A stretch of 36,728 bases of DNA from contig CAYQRB010000005.1 of assembly GCA_964420145.1 (NCBI GenBank), forward strand, positions 1 to 36,728, read 5' to 3'. A program made the position numbers and the translations under genes. Positions 9,489 through 17,566 of the stretch are shown piece by piece. Within the stretch, counting starts at the first letter, position 1, and each line of letters starts with the position of its first letter. The DNA comes from JAJTYI01 sp964420145. Lineage in GTDB: Bacteria; Patescibacteriota; Dojkabacteria; B142; OLB20. Below the pieces are notes generated by a model, which did not search any database, had not been told where the DNA came from, and saw nothing but the letters and a program-made list of their open reading frames with translations.

Positions 9489-11183
9489 ATGACTATAGCG
9501 AAAATTAAAAAGTATAAAGTATTGGTAATAGTGGGGTGCTTGTTTCTAGCGACCATCTTGTTGATGATAGTTTCGATAGTTCTAGGAATTGATCAGAAAG
9601 TCATAAAAACACCTCTTGAGGTGACGGTCCTGTCTTCTAGTGGAGAAAAAATAGAAGGTGCAGAAGTATCAATACAATCACACAAGGGAAAGACCGATAG
9701 TTCGGGAAAATACCTTTTTGGCGATATAGATTTTGGTATGTATGAGATAACTATAACTAAAAACGGATTTTCTCCTTATAAGAAAATGATTAAAATCAAT
9801 CGCTTTTCTAATGACCTTACTATAACACTAAAAAGAGAGGAGTTTGGAGAGATGGTTTTGAGGCTAGGGACAGATAGTGTGATCGGTGATTCTATTGATG
9901 TTAAGATAAACAATGTCATTTTCCCTGTAAATAAAATAGAAAATGGGTTTGAGCTGAAAACAGGAAGACTTTTAACGGGTAATTATCTTTTAGAAATCCT
10001 ATCACCCAACTATATGGATACACAGACTAGGATAGAGGTTTCTCCAGGAACTACAGAGAAATCACTTTGGCTTTTTCCTTCGGCTGATTTAGTTACGGAG
10101 TTTGAGGACTATGTAAACCAAGAAAAATTTATTCCCGAAAAAGTTTCTGTAAATATCGCAGGTTCTGTTCGCCAGGTAAACAAAGACGAGTTGGTGGATA
10201 ATAGATTAGAGATTAAAGATATAGATATAACCAAAGATGTTGAAATAGAGATAAAACACAAAGGCTACCTTAAAAAAGATATTAAACTAGATCTTAAACA
10301 AGGGGTTAATTCTCTAGATAAAACTATGTTAACTCCGGAAAAAAGATATTTGGTAGTAGATGGAAAGACTATAAATTCGGTACAAATTGATGGCACATTA
10401 TCACGAACGATTTACCAAGGTGAGGAAAATTGCTTTATAAATAGAGATGTAAAAAATATATATTTAGCAAAATGCGGAAATACAGTAGTAGCAATTACGA
10501 CAGAAAAAGATGATTATCGAGTACTAAGAGAATATTACTGGGATTTTAATCAGGGAGATTTTTTATCGGAGAAAAATAGTCTAGTTACTATCGGACAAGA
10601 TCCTTTAGAAATTATCTTGATTCCATCAACTAATAATTATTTTATGGTATACAAACACAACAAAGCACTATTATCTGTTGTGGGAAGAGGCTCAGAAAGT
10701 ATTTATTTCTCAGATGAAGAAGCGGTCTATAAACTAGATCCTGTAACAGAACAACAATTTTTAAATTTATCGTTAGAAACACCTTTTCCTTTGGCAAAAG
10801 AGGTAATCAAAGGAAAGTATTTTTTACAAGACCTTTCTCCAGACAAGGGTTTGATTTTAGCTATAAGTCGAAACAGTTCAAATCAAGACAATCTTTGGAT
10901 TATTGATATAAATAAAAACCAAAGCAAAAAACTTAGTTTTTTACCGGGGAGTTTTTCACAAGTAAGGTTTGTTAAAGATGACACTATTGCTTATATTGAT
11001 AACGGTATTTTATATACTAGGCAACTTGATTCTTATCAGCAAGAAGAAGTTTTAAAAGGAGTTGATACTTACTGGCTAGGTCTTCCTGAGGGGATGTTTT
11101 TTGCCCATAAACAAGGTATATCAGAGACTGTATTTACAAGTCGACAAAACAAGCTCGAAAAAGTACTCAAGACAATTAGATAG
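9489..11183 (+). CDS. Membrane-anchored PEGA / carboxypeptidase-regulatory-like protein
   Basis: The 564-residue protein has one N-terminal membrane helix (about 10-33) after a basic start, so the rest should face outside. Residues about 42-118 form a carboxypeptidase-regulatory-like/PEGA beta-sandwich: the pattern GEKIEGAEVSIQ, GKTDSSGKYLFGDI and YEITITKNGFSPYKK is characteristic. Further PEGA-like units follow (about 120-280), with the repeated theme of a lifted beta strand ending in KxGYLKK. The C-terminal half (about 290-560) has recurring short beta-strand segments (for example SSNQDNLWIIDINKNQ) suggesting a propeller. The role is probably structural or in surface binding; no enzyme motif was seen. 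Confidence 0.65.
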   Translation: MTIAKIKKYKVLVIVGCLFLATILLMIVSIVLGIDQKVIKTPLEVTVLSSSGEKIEGAEVSIQSHKGKTDSSGKYLFGDIDFGMYEITITKNGFSPYKKMIKINRFSNDLTITLKREEFGEMVLRLGTDSVIGDSIDVKINNVIFPVNKIENGFELKTGRLLTGNYLLEILSPNYMDTQTRIEVSPGTTEKSLWLFPSADLVTEFEDYVNQEKFIPEKVSVNIAGSVRQVNKDELVDNRLEIKDIDITKDVEIEIKHKGYLKKDIKLDLKQGVNSLDKTMLTPEKRYLVVDGKTINSVQIDGTLSRTIYQGEENCFINRDVKNIYLAKCGNTVVAITTEKDDYRVLREYYWDFNQGDFLSEKNSLVTIGQDPLEIILIPSTNNYFMVYKHNKALLSVVGRGSESIYFSDEEAVYKLDPVTEQQFLNLSLETPFPLAKEVIKGKYFLQDLSPDKGLILAISRNSSNQDNLWIIDINKNQSKKLSFLPGSFSQVRFVKDDTIAYIDNGILYTRQLDSYQQEEVLKGVDTYWLGLPEGMFFAHKQGISETVFTSRQNKLEKVLKTIR

Positions 11184-11214
11184 TGGCTTGTCAAAACGAA
11201 ACTGACAAATATCA

Positions 11215-11237
11215 CAAAATCGTTTGCTACCATTTTG
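11215..11237. promoter_or_regulatory. Inverted repeat overlapping the -35 of the TrmB-like gene
   Basis: CAAAAT, 11-nt spacer, ATTTTG. The right arm overlaps the -35 box (11235-11240), which is where a repressor would block transcription. The next gene encodes a DNA-binding protein, so autoregulation is a reasonable inference. Confidence 0.35.
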
Positions 11238-11263
11238 TTAACTGGTTATTATGTACTTATATT
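11235..11263 (+). promoter_or_regulatory. Promoter of the TrmB-like regulator gene
   Basis: TTGTTA (11235-11240), 17-nt spacer, TATATT (11258-11263). The ATG at 11275 is only 11 nt beyond the -10 box, so the mRNA would be nearly leaderless; no Shine-Dalgarno sequence is present. Confidence 0.55.
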
Positions 11264-11274
11264 AGACTATTCCT

Positions 11275-12039
11275 ATGTTAGCAAATCATTTAATCAAACT
11301 TGGTTTTAGCCAAGGAGAGGCCAAAATTTATATCGCACTTCTAAATAGTGGGGACCTAACGGCAACGGAACTTGCAGTTAAAACTGGTTTAGGTAGGACC
11401 AATATATATAATTATGTAAAAAGTCTGGGGGAGAAAAATCTGGTTAGTGATTATGAGCGAAATAGCAAGGTGTTTTTTCAGGCTTCTGATCCAAAAGAGC
11501 TATATGGTATGCTTGATATTCAGAAAAAAGAGTTAAATAATCTTTCTCTTGAACATTTGAATCTACTCCCTAGGTTTGATAAGCTCTATCGTCAACAGAA
11601 CAAAGCTCCTAAGATAAAGATGTATTTGGGTAAAAAAGACTGGAAGAAATTGATGAAAACTATCTATTTAGAGCAGGAGGCTAAAGAGATTTTTGCCCTT
11701 GTACCGGATTTGGATAACTACACTCCACCACCACCTGTATATCAAAGTAGTCTCTATACTAACAAGGTTTTTACATATTTATTAACTAACCACGCTTCAG
11801 ATATGACAGGGTTTAATAAGCGTGACGAGAGGAAGAATAGAAAAACCATCAGTCTCGGTAGAAATATTTTACCAATAGACACAGAAATTATCGTATTTAA
11901 GTACTCTGTTTTTTCTGGTAATTTTTCAAGTAATGATTTACAAGTATATTCTATAGAGGATAAAAGTATAGTTAAGATATTTTTTTCAATTTTGAAAAAC
12001 CTGGTAGCTACTGGGGTGAGATTGAATCAAGGTGTATAA
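11275..12039 (+). CDS. TrmB-family HTH transcriptional regulator
   Basis: The 254-residue protein opens with a TrmB-type winged helix-turn-helix (about 3-70): LIKLGFSQGEAKIYIALLNS, then TATELAVKTGLGRTNIYNYV with the recognition helix near 38-48, then LGEKNLVSDYERNSKVFFQA as the wing. A coiled segment (about 72-105) follows, then a C-terminal domain (about 115-240) similar in position to the phospholipase-D-like effector domain of some TrmB proteins. TrmB regulators are best known in archaea, where they respond to sugars; the ligand here is unknown. An inverted repeat at its own promoter suggests autoregulation. A good intrinsic terminator follows at 12060-12087. Confidence 0.75.
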   Translation: MLANHLIKLGFSQGEAKIYIALLNSGDLTATELAVKTGLGRTNIYNYVKSLGEKNLVSDYERNSKVFFQASDPKELYGMLDIQKKELNNLSLEHLNLLPRFDKLYRQQNKAPKIKMYLGKKDWKKLMKTIYLEQEAKEIFALVPDLDNYTPPPPVYQSSLYTNKVFTYLLTNHASDMTGFNKRDERKNRKTISLGRNILPIDTEIIVFKYSVFSGNFSSNDLQVYSIEDKSIVKIFFSILKNLVATGVRLNQGV

Positions 12040-12059
12040 AATATTTACTCGTTTTCACT

Positions 12060-12087
12060 TTTGCGTTAAGACGCAAACCCCTTTTTT
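12060..12087 (+). terminator. Intrinsic terminator after the TrmB-like gene
   Basis: Stem TTTGCGT/ACGCAAA with a TAAG loop, followed by CCCC and a T6 run. It ends transcription 20-48 nt past the regulator gene and separates it from the comM-like gene. Confidence 0.8.
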
Positions 12088-12170
12088 GACCCCTTAAGTA
12101 TACTAATAATAGAATTCTTCAGAAAAACTTCAGAATTTTCTGGTTTAATTAGTAACTTTAACATAAATAG

Positions 12171-13760
12171 ATGTTTTCAAAGGTTACGACTCTGGCGCTT
12201 TCTGGTTTAGACGCCAATAAAGTTTCTGTAGAGGTAGATATACGAAATGGTTTATTTGCGATCAATATTGTTGGTCTTGCAGGTAAGGCGGTACAAGAGT
12301 CTAAAGAGAGGGTTTTTACAGCGATTAAAAATTCCGGATTTGAGATGCCTATGCGTAGGATTACAATTAATCTCTCTCCCGCAGATTTGATAAAAAATAG
12401 TTCTAGTTTTGATTTACCAATAGCGGTTGCTTTGCTGGTTGCGACTAATCAGATAAAGGTTGATATTGTAAAGAGTATAATCTGGGGAGAGCTTTCTTTG
12501 GAGGGAGAGACACTAGAGTCCAGAGGGGCACTAACAATTGCAGATTATACTAAAACGGCAGGATATGAGAATCTATTTTTACCCAAGATAAACGCAGGAG
12601 AGGCGGAAATTGTTGCGGGAATTAAAATTATTGGAGTTGATAAACTCTCCACCCTAGGGAGCATTGGATCGACTGGTACTATATTAAAAATTCAACCAGA
12701 AAAACAAAATGTATCTGAAGAAATAGATGAAAAAGAAAAATTACCGAGAAAAGGAAGGGAATCTGCGGGAATTGGTGCGGGGAATATTGCGGGAATTAAA
12801 AATAATTTTGATTTTGCCTTTATGAGAGGTCAATCTTCCGTCAAGAGAGTAGCAGAAATTGCAGCAGCAGGAGGGCATAACCTATTATTAAACGGAGTTC
12901 CTGGATCGGGTAAAACTTTTCTCGGAAAATGTATTGCGGGGATTTTACCTACAATGGAATATCAAGAAATGATTGAGGTAACAAAAATACATAGTATTTC
13001 AGGATTATTAAAGACCAGAGGCTTAATCAACCAAAGACCATTTAGAAGTCCTCATCATACCTCATCTAGGATATCTCTTATTGGAGGGGGTACCAAATTA
13101 AGGCCTGGTGAAATCACGCTCTCACACAGAGGTGTTTTATTTCTGGACGAGTTTAACGAGTTTGACTCGCTAACGCTCGAAAGCTTAAGGCAACCGCTTG
13201 AAGATAAAGAGGTTGTAATATCAAGGGCTTCTGGGGTGGTAGCTTATCCTGCAAACTTTATGTTGGTAGCCGCAATGAATCCGTGTAAATGTGGCTATTA
13301 TGGAGATACTGAAAATACCTGTGTTTGTACTCCCTATGATATTCAGAGATTTAGAAGAAAACTTAGTGGTCCGATCGTGGACAGGATAGATTTACAAACC
13401 TATGTTAACAAGGTTAGTTCTTCGGAGTTATTATCAGATGATCTTTCTGAAGAAAGTTGGCGAATAAGATTAAGGGTTGAGAAAGCAAGGAAAAGACAGC
13501 TCTTGCGTTTTAGTAAGCTGGGGATAAGAGGTGTTTATGCTAATGCAGATTTGAACCAAGAACAGCTTAAAAAATCTCTATATCTAAGTACAGAAGGACG
13601 CAGTTTACTAGGTAGCGTAATAGAAAAACTAGGGATTTCAGCTAGGGGATATTTCCGTTTACTTAAGGTTTCTAGGACTATTGCAGATATAGAAGGAAGT
13701 GAAGATGTAAAGAAAAGTCATATAGTAGAAGCCATTTCTTATAGAATTGTTACCAAGTAA
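12171..13760 (+). CDS. comM: YifB/ComM family Mg-chelatase-like AAA+ ATPase
   Basis: A 529-residue member of the YifB/ComM family, which in naturally competent bacteria is a hexameric helicase promoting branch migration during DNA uptake. An N-terminal Lon-S5-fold domain (about 1-165) starts VTTLALSGLDANKVSVEVDI. Walker A GVPGSGKT is at 242-249, followed by the family's RPFRSPHHTSS motif, Walker B GVLFLDEFNEF, the Cys-containing MNPCKCGYYGD segment and the C-terminal Mg-chelatase domain. The start is ATG at 12171; no Shine-Dalgarno sequence is seen. The stop abuts the convergent def stop with no gap. A role in DNA uptake, common in CPR bacteria, is inference. Confidence 0.93.
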   Translation: MFSKVTTLALSGLDANKVSVEVDIRNGLFAINIVGLAGKAVQESKERVFTAIKNSGFEMPMRRITINLSPADLIKNSSSFDLPIAVALLVATNQIKVDIVKSIIWGELSLEGETLESRGALTIADYTKTAGYENLFLPKINAGEAEIVAGIKIIGVDKLSTLGSIGSTGTILKIQPEKQNVSEEIDEKEKLPRKGRESAGIGAGNIAGIKNNFDFAFMRGQSSVKRVAEIAAAGGHNLLLNGVPGSGKTFLGKCIAGILPTMEYQEMIEVTKIHSISGLLKTRGLINQRPFRSPHHTSSRISLIGGGTKLRPGEITLSHRGVLFLDEFNEFDSLTLESLRQPLEDKEVVISRASGVVAYPANFMLVAAMNPCKCGYYGDTENTCVCTPYDIQRFRRKLSGPIVDRIDLQTYVNKVSSSELLSDDLSEESWRIRLRVEKARKRQLLRFSKLGIRGVYANADLNQEQLKKSLYLSTEGRSLLGSVIEKLGISARGYFRLLKVSRTIADIEGSEDVKKSHIVEAISYRIVTK

Positions 13761-14336
13761 CTAAAGTATTTCTGGGTATGTTTGGTTGCTATCTATATAT
13801 TTGTTGAGATCTCGTAGTTTCCACAGATTTTGCGGGTTTGAAATATGAGATACAAATAGTATCCCGTTTAAGTGATCTATTTCGTGTTGAATTATATGGG
13901 CAAAATAGCCCTCAGCAGTTAATGTTTTTGTTTTTCCATTAGGAGTTATAAACTCAACTGTAATTTTTTTATTTCTCTCTACTGGTCCCCAAAGGTTGTC
14001 TTCTCCTTCTCCTATGCTTAGGCAGGCTTCCCACTCTGTTGAAAGAGATTTACTTTTCTTTATAAGGTGCGGGTTTATTAATATTTCCCATAATTTATCA
14101 TCTGCGACTTCCTGATCCTGATAGAGAGCTTCTAGATCGACTCTTCTACATACACATATACGGCTGTTGTAGCCAATTTGTGGTGCCGCAAGACCTGCTG
14201 ATATGTCCGCATTTTTTTTACAAGTATCAAAGAGATCGGTGAGTATTTGTTTTGTGTCCTCACTATTAATTTCTTTAACTGGGGTTGTTTTTTTATTTAG
14301 AATCTTCTCCCCGATTTGTAGAATATCTTTTACCAT
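13761..14336 (-). CDS. def: Peptide deformylase
   Basis: A metalloenzyme that removes the formyl group from nascent protein N-termini. The 191-residue protein has all three signatures: GLAAPQIG, EACLS (normally EGCLS, whose Cys binds the metal) and HEIDHLNG, with the two His metal ligands and the catalytic Glu. The Gly-to-Ala change in motif II keeps the metal-binding Cys. The C-terminus is a little longer than in minimal forms. It is convergent with comM. The partner gene fmt is not in this window. Confidence 0.94.
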   Translation of the reverse strand: MVKDILQIGEKILNKKTTPVKEINSEDTKQILTDLFDTCKKNADISAGLAAPQIGYNSRICVCRRVDLEALYQDQEVADDKLWEILINPHLIKKSKSLSTEWEACLSIGEGEDNLWGPVERNKKITVEFITPNGKTKTLTAEGYFAHIIQHEIDHLNGILFVSHISNPQNLWKLRDLNKYIDSNQTYPEIL

Positions 14337-14387
14337 AGATTAATTTTATCATAAGAAAAAGATAAAAAAAGAAAATATTGAGTTGTT

Positions 14388-14605
14388 TAGGGATGTGCGT
14401 GTATAGCCTAAGTATCTATAGGTGTAGTATGTCAAAAACCCAATATGTTGCCATTATAGAGGCGTTGTTTGAGAACGCCTGCCTATTGGGTGTATAGGGT
14501 GACATATGTTAAATACAAGAATGGGTATGTTTAGGGTGTATCTATATACCTAGTTAAAATAGGGGTGGTAATAAAGCCTATTCATTAAGCTTTCGCTTGA
14601 CAAAA
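14388..14605 (+). ncRNA. Candidate structured RNA or leader upstream of HU
   Basis: This 312-nt gene-free stretch (14337-14648) folds well by eye. TAGGTGTA plus GTATGTC (14419-14433, contiguous) can pair with GACATAT (14501-14507) and TATACCTA (14545-14552). Inside lie ACCCAATA/TATTGGGT (14438-14445 with 14484-14491) and the hairpin AGGCGTT/AACGCCT (14460-14466 with 14474-14480). GGTGTA/TATACC (about 14535-14550) is an alternative pairing, and AATAGG/CCTATT forms another hairpin near 14569-14582. The word GGGTGTAT or close variants recurs along it. I see no RNase P, tmRNA, SRP or known riboswitch signature. It could be a free RNA or the 5' leader of HU; strand is inferred from HU. Confidence 0.4.
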
Positions 14606-14664
14606 CTTGTGAAATTTTGCACACTCTAAGCATATCCTAAGTTGACACTTGGGAAAATTCGAAG

Positions 14665-14673
14665 AAAGGAGGT
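14665..14673 (+). promoter_or_regulatory. Strong Shine-Dalgarno of the HU gene
   Basis: AAAGGAGGT lies 8 nt before ATG 14682. It fixes the HU start there rather than at the in-frame TTG at 14649, and it is the strongest ribosome-binding site in the window. Confidence 0.85.
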
Positions 14674-14681
14674 CTTTCGTA

Positions 14682-14954
14682 ATGAACAAAGCAGATTTAG
14701 TTGCAAAAGTTGCCGGAAAAACCGGTCTAACTAAAAAAGCCGCTCAGGATTCAATGGAAGCATTGATGGACGCAGTAATGTCATCTGTTGCAAAAGGTGA
14801 TTCTGTTACCTTAACAGGTTTCGGTACATTTAAAGCATCCAAGCGAGCTGCCAGAAATGGTAGAAACCCACAAAGTGGTGCGGTTATCAAAATTCCTGCA
14901 AGAACAGTTCCAGTTTTTAGACCAGGGAAAGAGTTTAAAGATAAGGTTAGATAA
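14682..14954 (+). CDS. hup: HU-family DNA-binding protein
   Basis: Small nucleoid protein that bends and compacts DNA as a dimer. The 90 residues match HU in full: MNKADLVAKVAGKTGLTKKA at the start, the GFGTF turn (about 46-50), and the beta-arm NGRNPQSGAVIKIPARTVPV with the intercalating Pro in RNPQSG, then FRPGKEFKDKV. Start chosen at ATG 14682 by the strong Shine-Dalgarno; the TTG 33 nt upstream would add an atypical tail. A GC-rich hairpin follows 30 nt after the stop. Whether it is the HU or IHF type cannot be told; HU is likelier by sequence. Confidence 0.95.
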   Translation: MNKADLVAKVAGKTGLTKKAAQDSMEALMDAVMSSVAKGDSVTLTGFGTFKASKRAARNGRNPQSGAVIKIPARTVPVFRPGKEFKDKVR

Positions 14955-14984
14955 TTAAGGGTATAATTTTTTGAATTAAGTATG

Positions 14985-15008
14985 TCCCGCCTGCGAAAGC
15001 AGGCGGGA
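14985..15008 (+). terminator. Terminator hairpin after HU
   Basis: Perfect 10-bp stem TCCCGCCTGC/GCAGGCGGGA closed by a GAAA tetraloop, followed by a T-rich stretch (ATATTTGTTTG). Its high GC stands out against the AT-rich surroundings. Confidence 0.75.
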
Positions 15009-15152
15009 TATTTGTTTGTATTACTCAAAGAAACTATTTTTTGTGTATATGCAACAATCTAAGTCGATTAGGAGTCGTAGCTTGTAATAAGTATCTTCAG
15101 TACTAGACTTTAAGTGAAAGATAGTATGATAGGCATAACTTATAACCTAGAA

Positions 15153-15232
15153 AATCCTGTCTTCTAGCTGATTTGTGTTGTTGTGCTTATATATAACAAT
15201 AATTATCCTAAAAGTAACTATCCAACAGGATT
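15153..15232. repeat. 8-bp inverted repeat in the gene-free stretch before tsaC-tsaE
   Basis: AATCCTGT (15153-15160) is the exact reverse complement of ACAGGATT (15225-15232), with 64 nt between; a weaker TTGTT/AACAA pairing lies inside. The whole stretch 15009-15274 has no ORF or tRNA. An unrecognised leader or small RNA is possible, but the -10 box of the next gene lies downstream of it. Confidence 0.3.
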
Positions 15233-15259
15233 ACATACTGTATTGGTATAAAAATAAGG

Positions 15260-15265
15260 TATAAT
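15260..15265 (+). promoter_or_regulatory. -10 box of tsaC-tsaE, near-leaderless
   Basis: TATAAT ends 9 nt before ATG 15275, leaving a leader of at most about 3 nt. No good -35 box is seen. Confidence 0.5.
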
Positions 15266-15274
15266 CATACTACA

Positions 15275-16345
15275 ATGGAGATTATACAGTTAACACAAAA
15301 AAACAAAGAAATAGTACTAGAAAAAGCACTTTTTGTGTTGAAGAGTTCTGGTTTAATAATCTATCCAACAGAAACTTGTTATGGTGCAGGAGTGGTTGCT
15401 ACTGATCAAAAGGCGGTTAATAAGTTACTGCAATACAAAAAGCGACCAACAGGAAAGGCTATAAGTATTGCTGTCGCAGATGAAACATTAGCAAAAAATT
15501 ATGTCGATCTAAATAAAACAGCAGAAAATGCTTACAAAAAATTTCTACCAGGGCCTGTTACTATAATCTCAAAGTCTAAGAAAAAAGTAGGGATAGGAAT
15601 AGAATCTGAGTTTGGTACACTAGGAGTAAGAATACCGGATTACGAGTTTACTCTGCAGTTATTAAAAAAGATAAGATTACCAATCAGTGCCACTTCTGCA
15701 AACTCTGCAGGAAAAAAAACACCATACCAAATAAACGATATTCTTAGTAATATTTCTCAAAGACAGAAGTCTTTAATAGATTTAGTCATAGATGTAGGAG
15801 AGCTTCCTCCAAATCCACCATCAAGCGTGATTGATACAACAAAAGGTGATATGCAGGTATTAAGAAGTGGTCGTATAACACCAGATAGCAGGGTAGAAAT
15901 ATATATTATTAAATCTGAAGATGAGATGAAAAGGGCTGGAAACAAGCTAATTAAAATGTTTAAAGAGAACATCAGTAAACAAGGTTTGTTATTAGTTTTT
16001 AATGCAGACTTAGGGTCGGGGAAAACCTATTTTGTAAAAGGTGTTGCTTCTTCACTAAATATAAAAGAAATTATAAAATCACCTACATATTCACTGATAG
16101 AGGAATACGATATTAGTGGTGGAAAGTTAGTTCATATAGATGCTTGGAGATTAGAGAATATTTCCGAACTACAACAGTTAGGAATTGAAAAATACCTAAA
16201 ACAGGGAAATGTCGTAGCAATAGAATGGTCTGGTGCTGTGGAAGATTATCTTTTAAAACAAGGAGAAAGTCATGGTATGCAGTTAGTATCCATAGAAATC
16301 AACTATATAGATCGTAATACCAGGAAATTAAAAATAATATACTAA
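15275..16345 (+). CDS. tsaC-tsaE: Fused TsaC/Sua5 and TsaE for tRNA t6A synthesis
   Basis: One 356-residue chain carries two steps of N6-threonylcarbamoyladenosine synthesis. Residues about 1-205 are a YrdC/Sua5 domain, which makes threonylcarbamoyl-AMP from Thr, bicarbonate and ATP: YPTETCYGAG and KRPTGKAISI are the diagnostic motifs. Residues about 210-356 are TsaE, the ATPase that helps TsaB-TsaD turn over: P-loop ADLGSGKT (244-251), SPTYSLIEEY, HIDAWRLE and VAIEWSG. No stop or frame break lies between them. The stop overlaps the tsaD start by one base (TAATG), so the two are translationally coupled. TsaB is not in the window. Confidence 0.93.
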   Translation: MEIIQLTQKNKEIVLEKALFVLKSSGLIIYPTETCYGAGVVATDQKAVNKLLQYKKRPTGKAISIAVADETLAKNYVDLNKTAENAYKKFLPGPVTIISKSKKKVGIGIESEFGTLGVRIPDYEFTLQLLKKIRLPISATSANSAGKKTPYQINDILSNISQRQKSLIDLVIDVGELPPNPPSSVIDTTKGDMQVLRSGRITPDSRVEIYIIKSEDEMKRAGNKLIKMFKENISKQGLLLVFNADLGSGKTYFVKGVASSLNIKEIIKSPTYSLIEEYDISGGKLVHIDAWRLENISELQQLGIEKYLKQGNVVAIEWSGAVEDYLLKQGESHGMQLVSIEINYIDRNTRKLKIIY

Positions 16346-17433
16346 TGAAAACAGACCCAGTTATTTTAGGAATTGATACCTCGTGTGATGAGACATCTGC
16401 AGGTATTACTTTTGGGGATAAGATATTTTCCAATGTTATTTCTAGTCAAGCCAAGCTACACGAGGTTTGGGGTGGAGTAGTACCTGATATTGCAAGAAGA
16501 GCACATAAAGAAAAGATAGACTTTGTTATTGCTAAGTCACTTAACCAGGCTTCTCAAACTAGAAACTTAAGAGAAAGATATCAAGGTTTAGCTCTAAAAA
16601 TAGAGGATATAGATGCAGTTGCTGTAACTTACGGGCCAGGTTTAGCGATTGCTTTGGAAGTGGGGATTACTAAGGCTATAGAGATAGCAAAACAGTACAA
16701 TAAACCTTTAATAGCGATAAACCACCTAGAAGGGCATTTGTTATCCCCTCTCGCCAAAAATAGTTTGGGTAAAAAGGGGCTAGATTTGAAAAAAGAAGAT
16801 TTTCCTATACTAGGGGTGATTATTTCAGGAAAACATACCGATCTTGTATTGGTTGAGAGTATTGGGAAGTATCGTGTTATTGGAGAAACACTAGACGATG
16901 CTATAGGGGAAGCTTACGATAAAGTTGGTAGAATGCTTGATCTAGGCTATCCTGCAGGACCTGTTTTAACGGAAATGGCAAAAAAGGGAGACCCTAAAAA
17001 ATACCCACTACCCATCCCTCTCCATAATAGAGCAGATACTCTGAATTTTAGCTTTTCTGGGTTAAAAACAGCAGTATATTATCTAATCAAAAAGGAACTT
17101 GGAGAGCTTAGTAAACAAGATGTTTATGATATAGCGTCTAGCTTTGAGTTCTCCGCAATCAGTCATCTAAAAGAGAAAATAGCTATAGCAATAGAGATGT
17201 ACCAGCCACAGAAAATTCTAGTTGGAGGTGGTGTAGGCTCAAGCAGAGCAGTCCGGGTAGGTATTAGAAAAATATCACGAGATTTTGGGCTTGAAGCACA
17301 CTTTCCATACGGCAAGAAGCTTTATATGGATAATGGAGCAATGATAGCTCACGCAGGGTTCTATAGGTATTTAAAAGGGGAATTTATAAAAAATGTAAAG
17401 ACTCTTGATAGGGAACCAAGACTTTCTCTGTAA
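16345..17433 (+). CDS. tsaD: tRNA t6A transferase subunit TsaD
   Basis: Transfers the threonylcarbamoyl group to A37 of ANN-decoding tRNAs, working with TsaB and TsaE. The 362-residue ASKHA-fold protein has ILGIDTSCDETSAGI at the start, the metal ligands H127 and H131 in NHLEGHLL, DDAIGEAYDKVGRMLDLGYP, FSFSGLKTAV, and the nucleotide-binding loop LVGGGVGSSRAVR. Length is slightly above the usual 335-345 because of an insert near 75-90. It overlaps the tsaC-tsaE fusion by one base, and an AT-rich inverted repeat follows. Confidence 0.96.
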   Translation: MKTDPVILGIDTSCDETSAGITFGDKIFSNVISSQAKLHEVWGGVVPDIARRAHKEKIDFVIAKSLNQASQTRNLRERYQGLALKIEDIDAVAVTYGPGLAIALEVGITKAIEIAKQYNKPLIAINHLEGHLLSPLAKNSLGKKGLDLKKEDFPILGVIISGKHTDLVLVESIGKYRVIGETLDDAIGEAYDKVGRMLDLGYPAGPVLTEMAKKGDPKKYPLPIPLHNRADTLNFSFSGLKTAVYYLIKKELGELSKQDVYDIASSFEFSAISHLKEKIAIAIEMYQPQKILVGGGVGSSRAVRVGIRKISRDFGLEAHFPYGKKLYMDNGAMIAHAGFYRYLKGEFIKNVKTLDREPRLSL

Positions 17434-17442
17434 TATGAGCTT

Positions 17443-17467
17443 AACAAAAATCATCTATATTTTTGTT
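17443..17467 (+). terminator. AT-rich hairpin after tsaD
   Basis: AACAAAAAT and ATTTTTGTT form a perfect 9-bp stem with a 7-nt loop, followed by TTTGG. Weak as a terminator because the stem is AT-rich, but its place 10 nt after the tsaD stop fits. Confidence 0.45.
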
Positions 17468-17541
17468 TTTGGCTAAAATCTCTCCAAGAGGTCTCCTTTA
17501 TAGAAACTTGAAAACATCAATACCGTCTAGTATCTTAGCAG

Positions 17542-17566
17542 GTTTACAAAGTATCTGGTTGTAAAC
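17542..17566. promoter_or_regulatory. Inverted repeat overlapping a -35 box
   Basis: GTTTACA, 11-nt spacer, TGTAAAC: perfect 7-bp arms. The right arm covers the -35 box of the next gene (17559-17564). Placement and spacing resemble the repeat before the TrmB-like gene, though the arm sequence differs. A likely repressor operator by position. Confidence 0.45.

Noticed and set aside
14388..14605. RNase P RNA, tmRNA, SRP RNA or 6S RNA
   Set aside because: The RNase P core (GAGGAAAGTCC), the tmRNA acceptor/tag pattern and the SRP GGAAG loop are absent; the single-bubble hairpin of 6S does not fit well enough to name it.
14649..14681. TTG 14649 as the HU start
   Set aside because: The strong Shine-Dalgarno at 14665-14673 lies inside this extension and points to ATG 14682.
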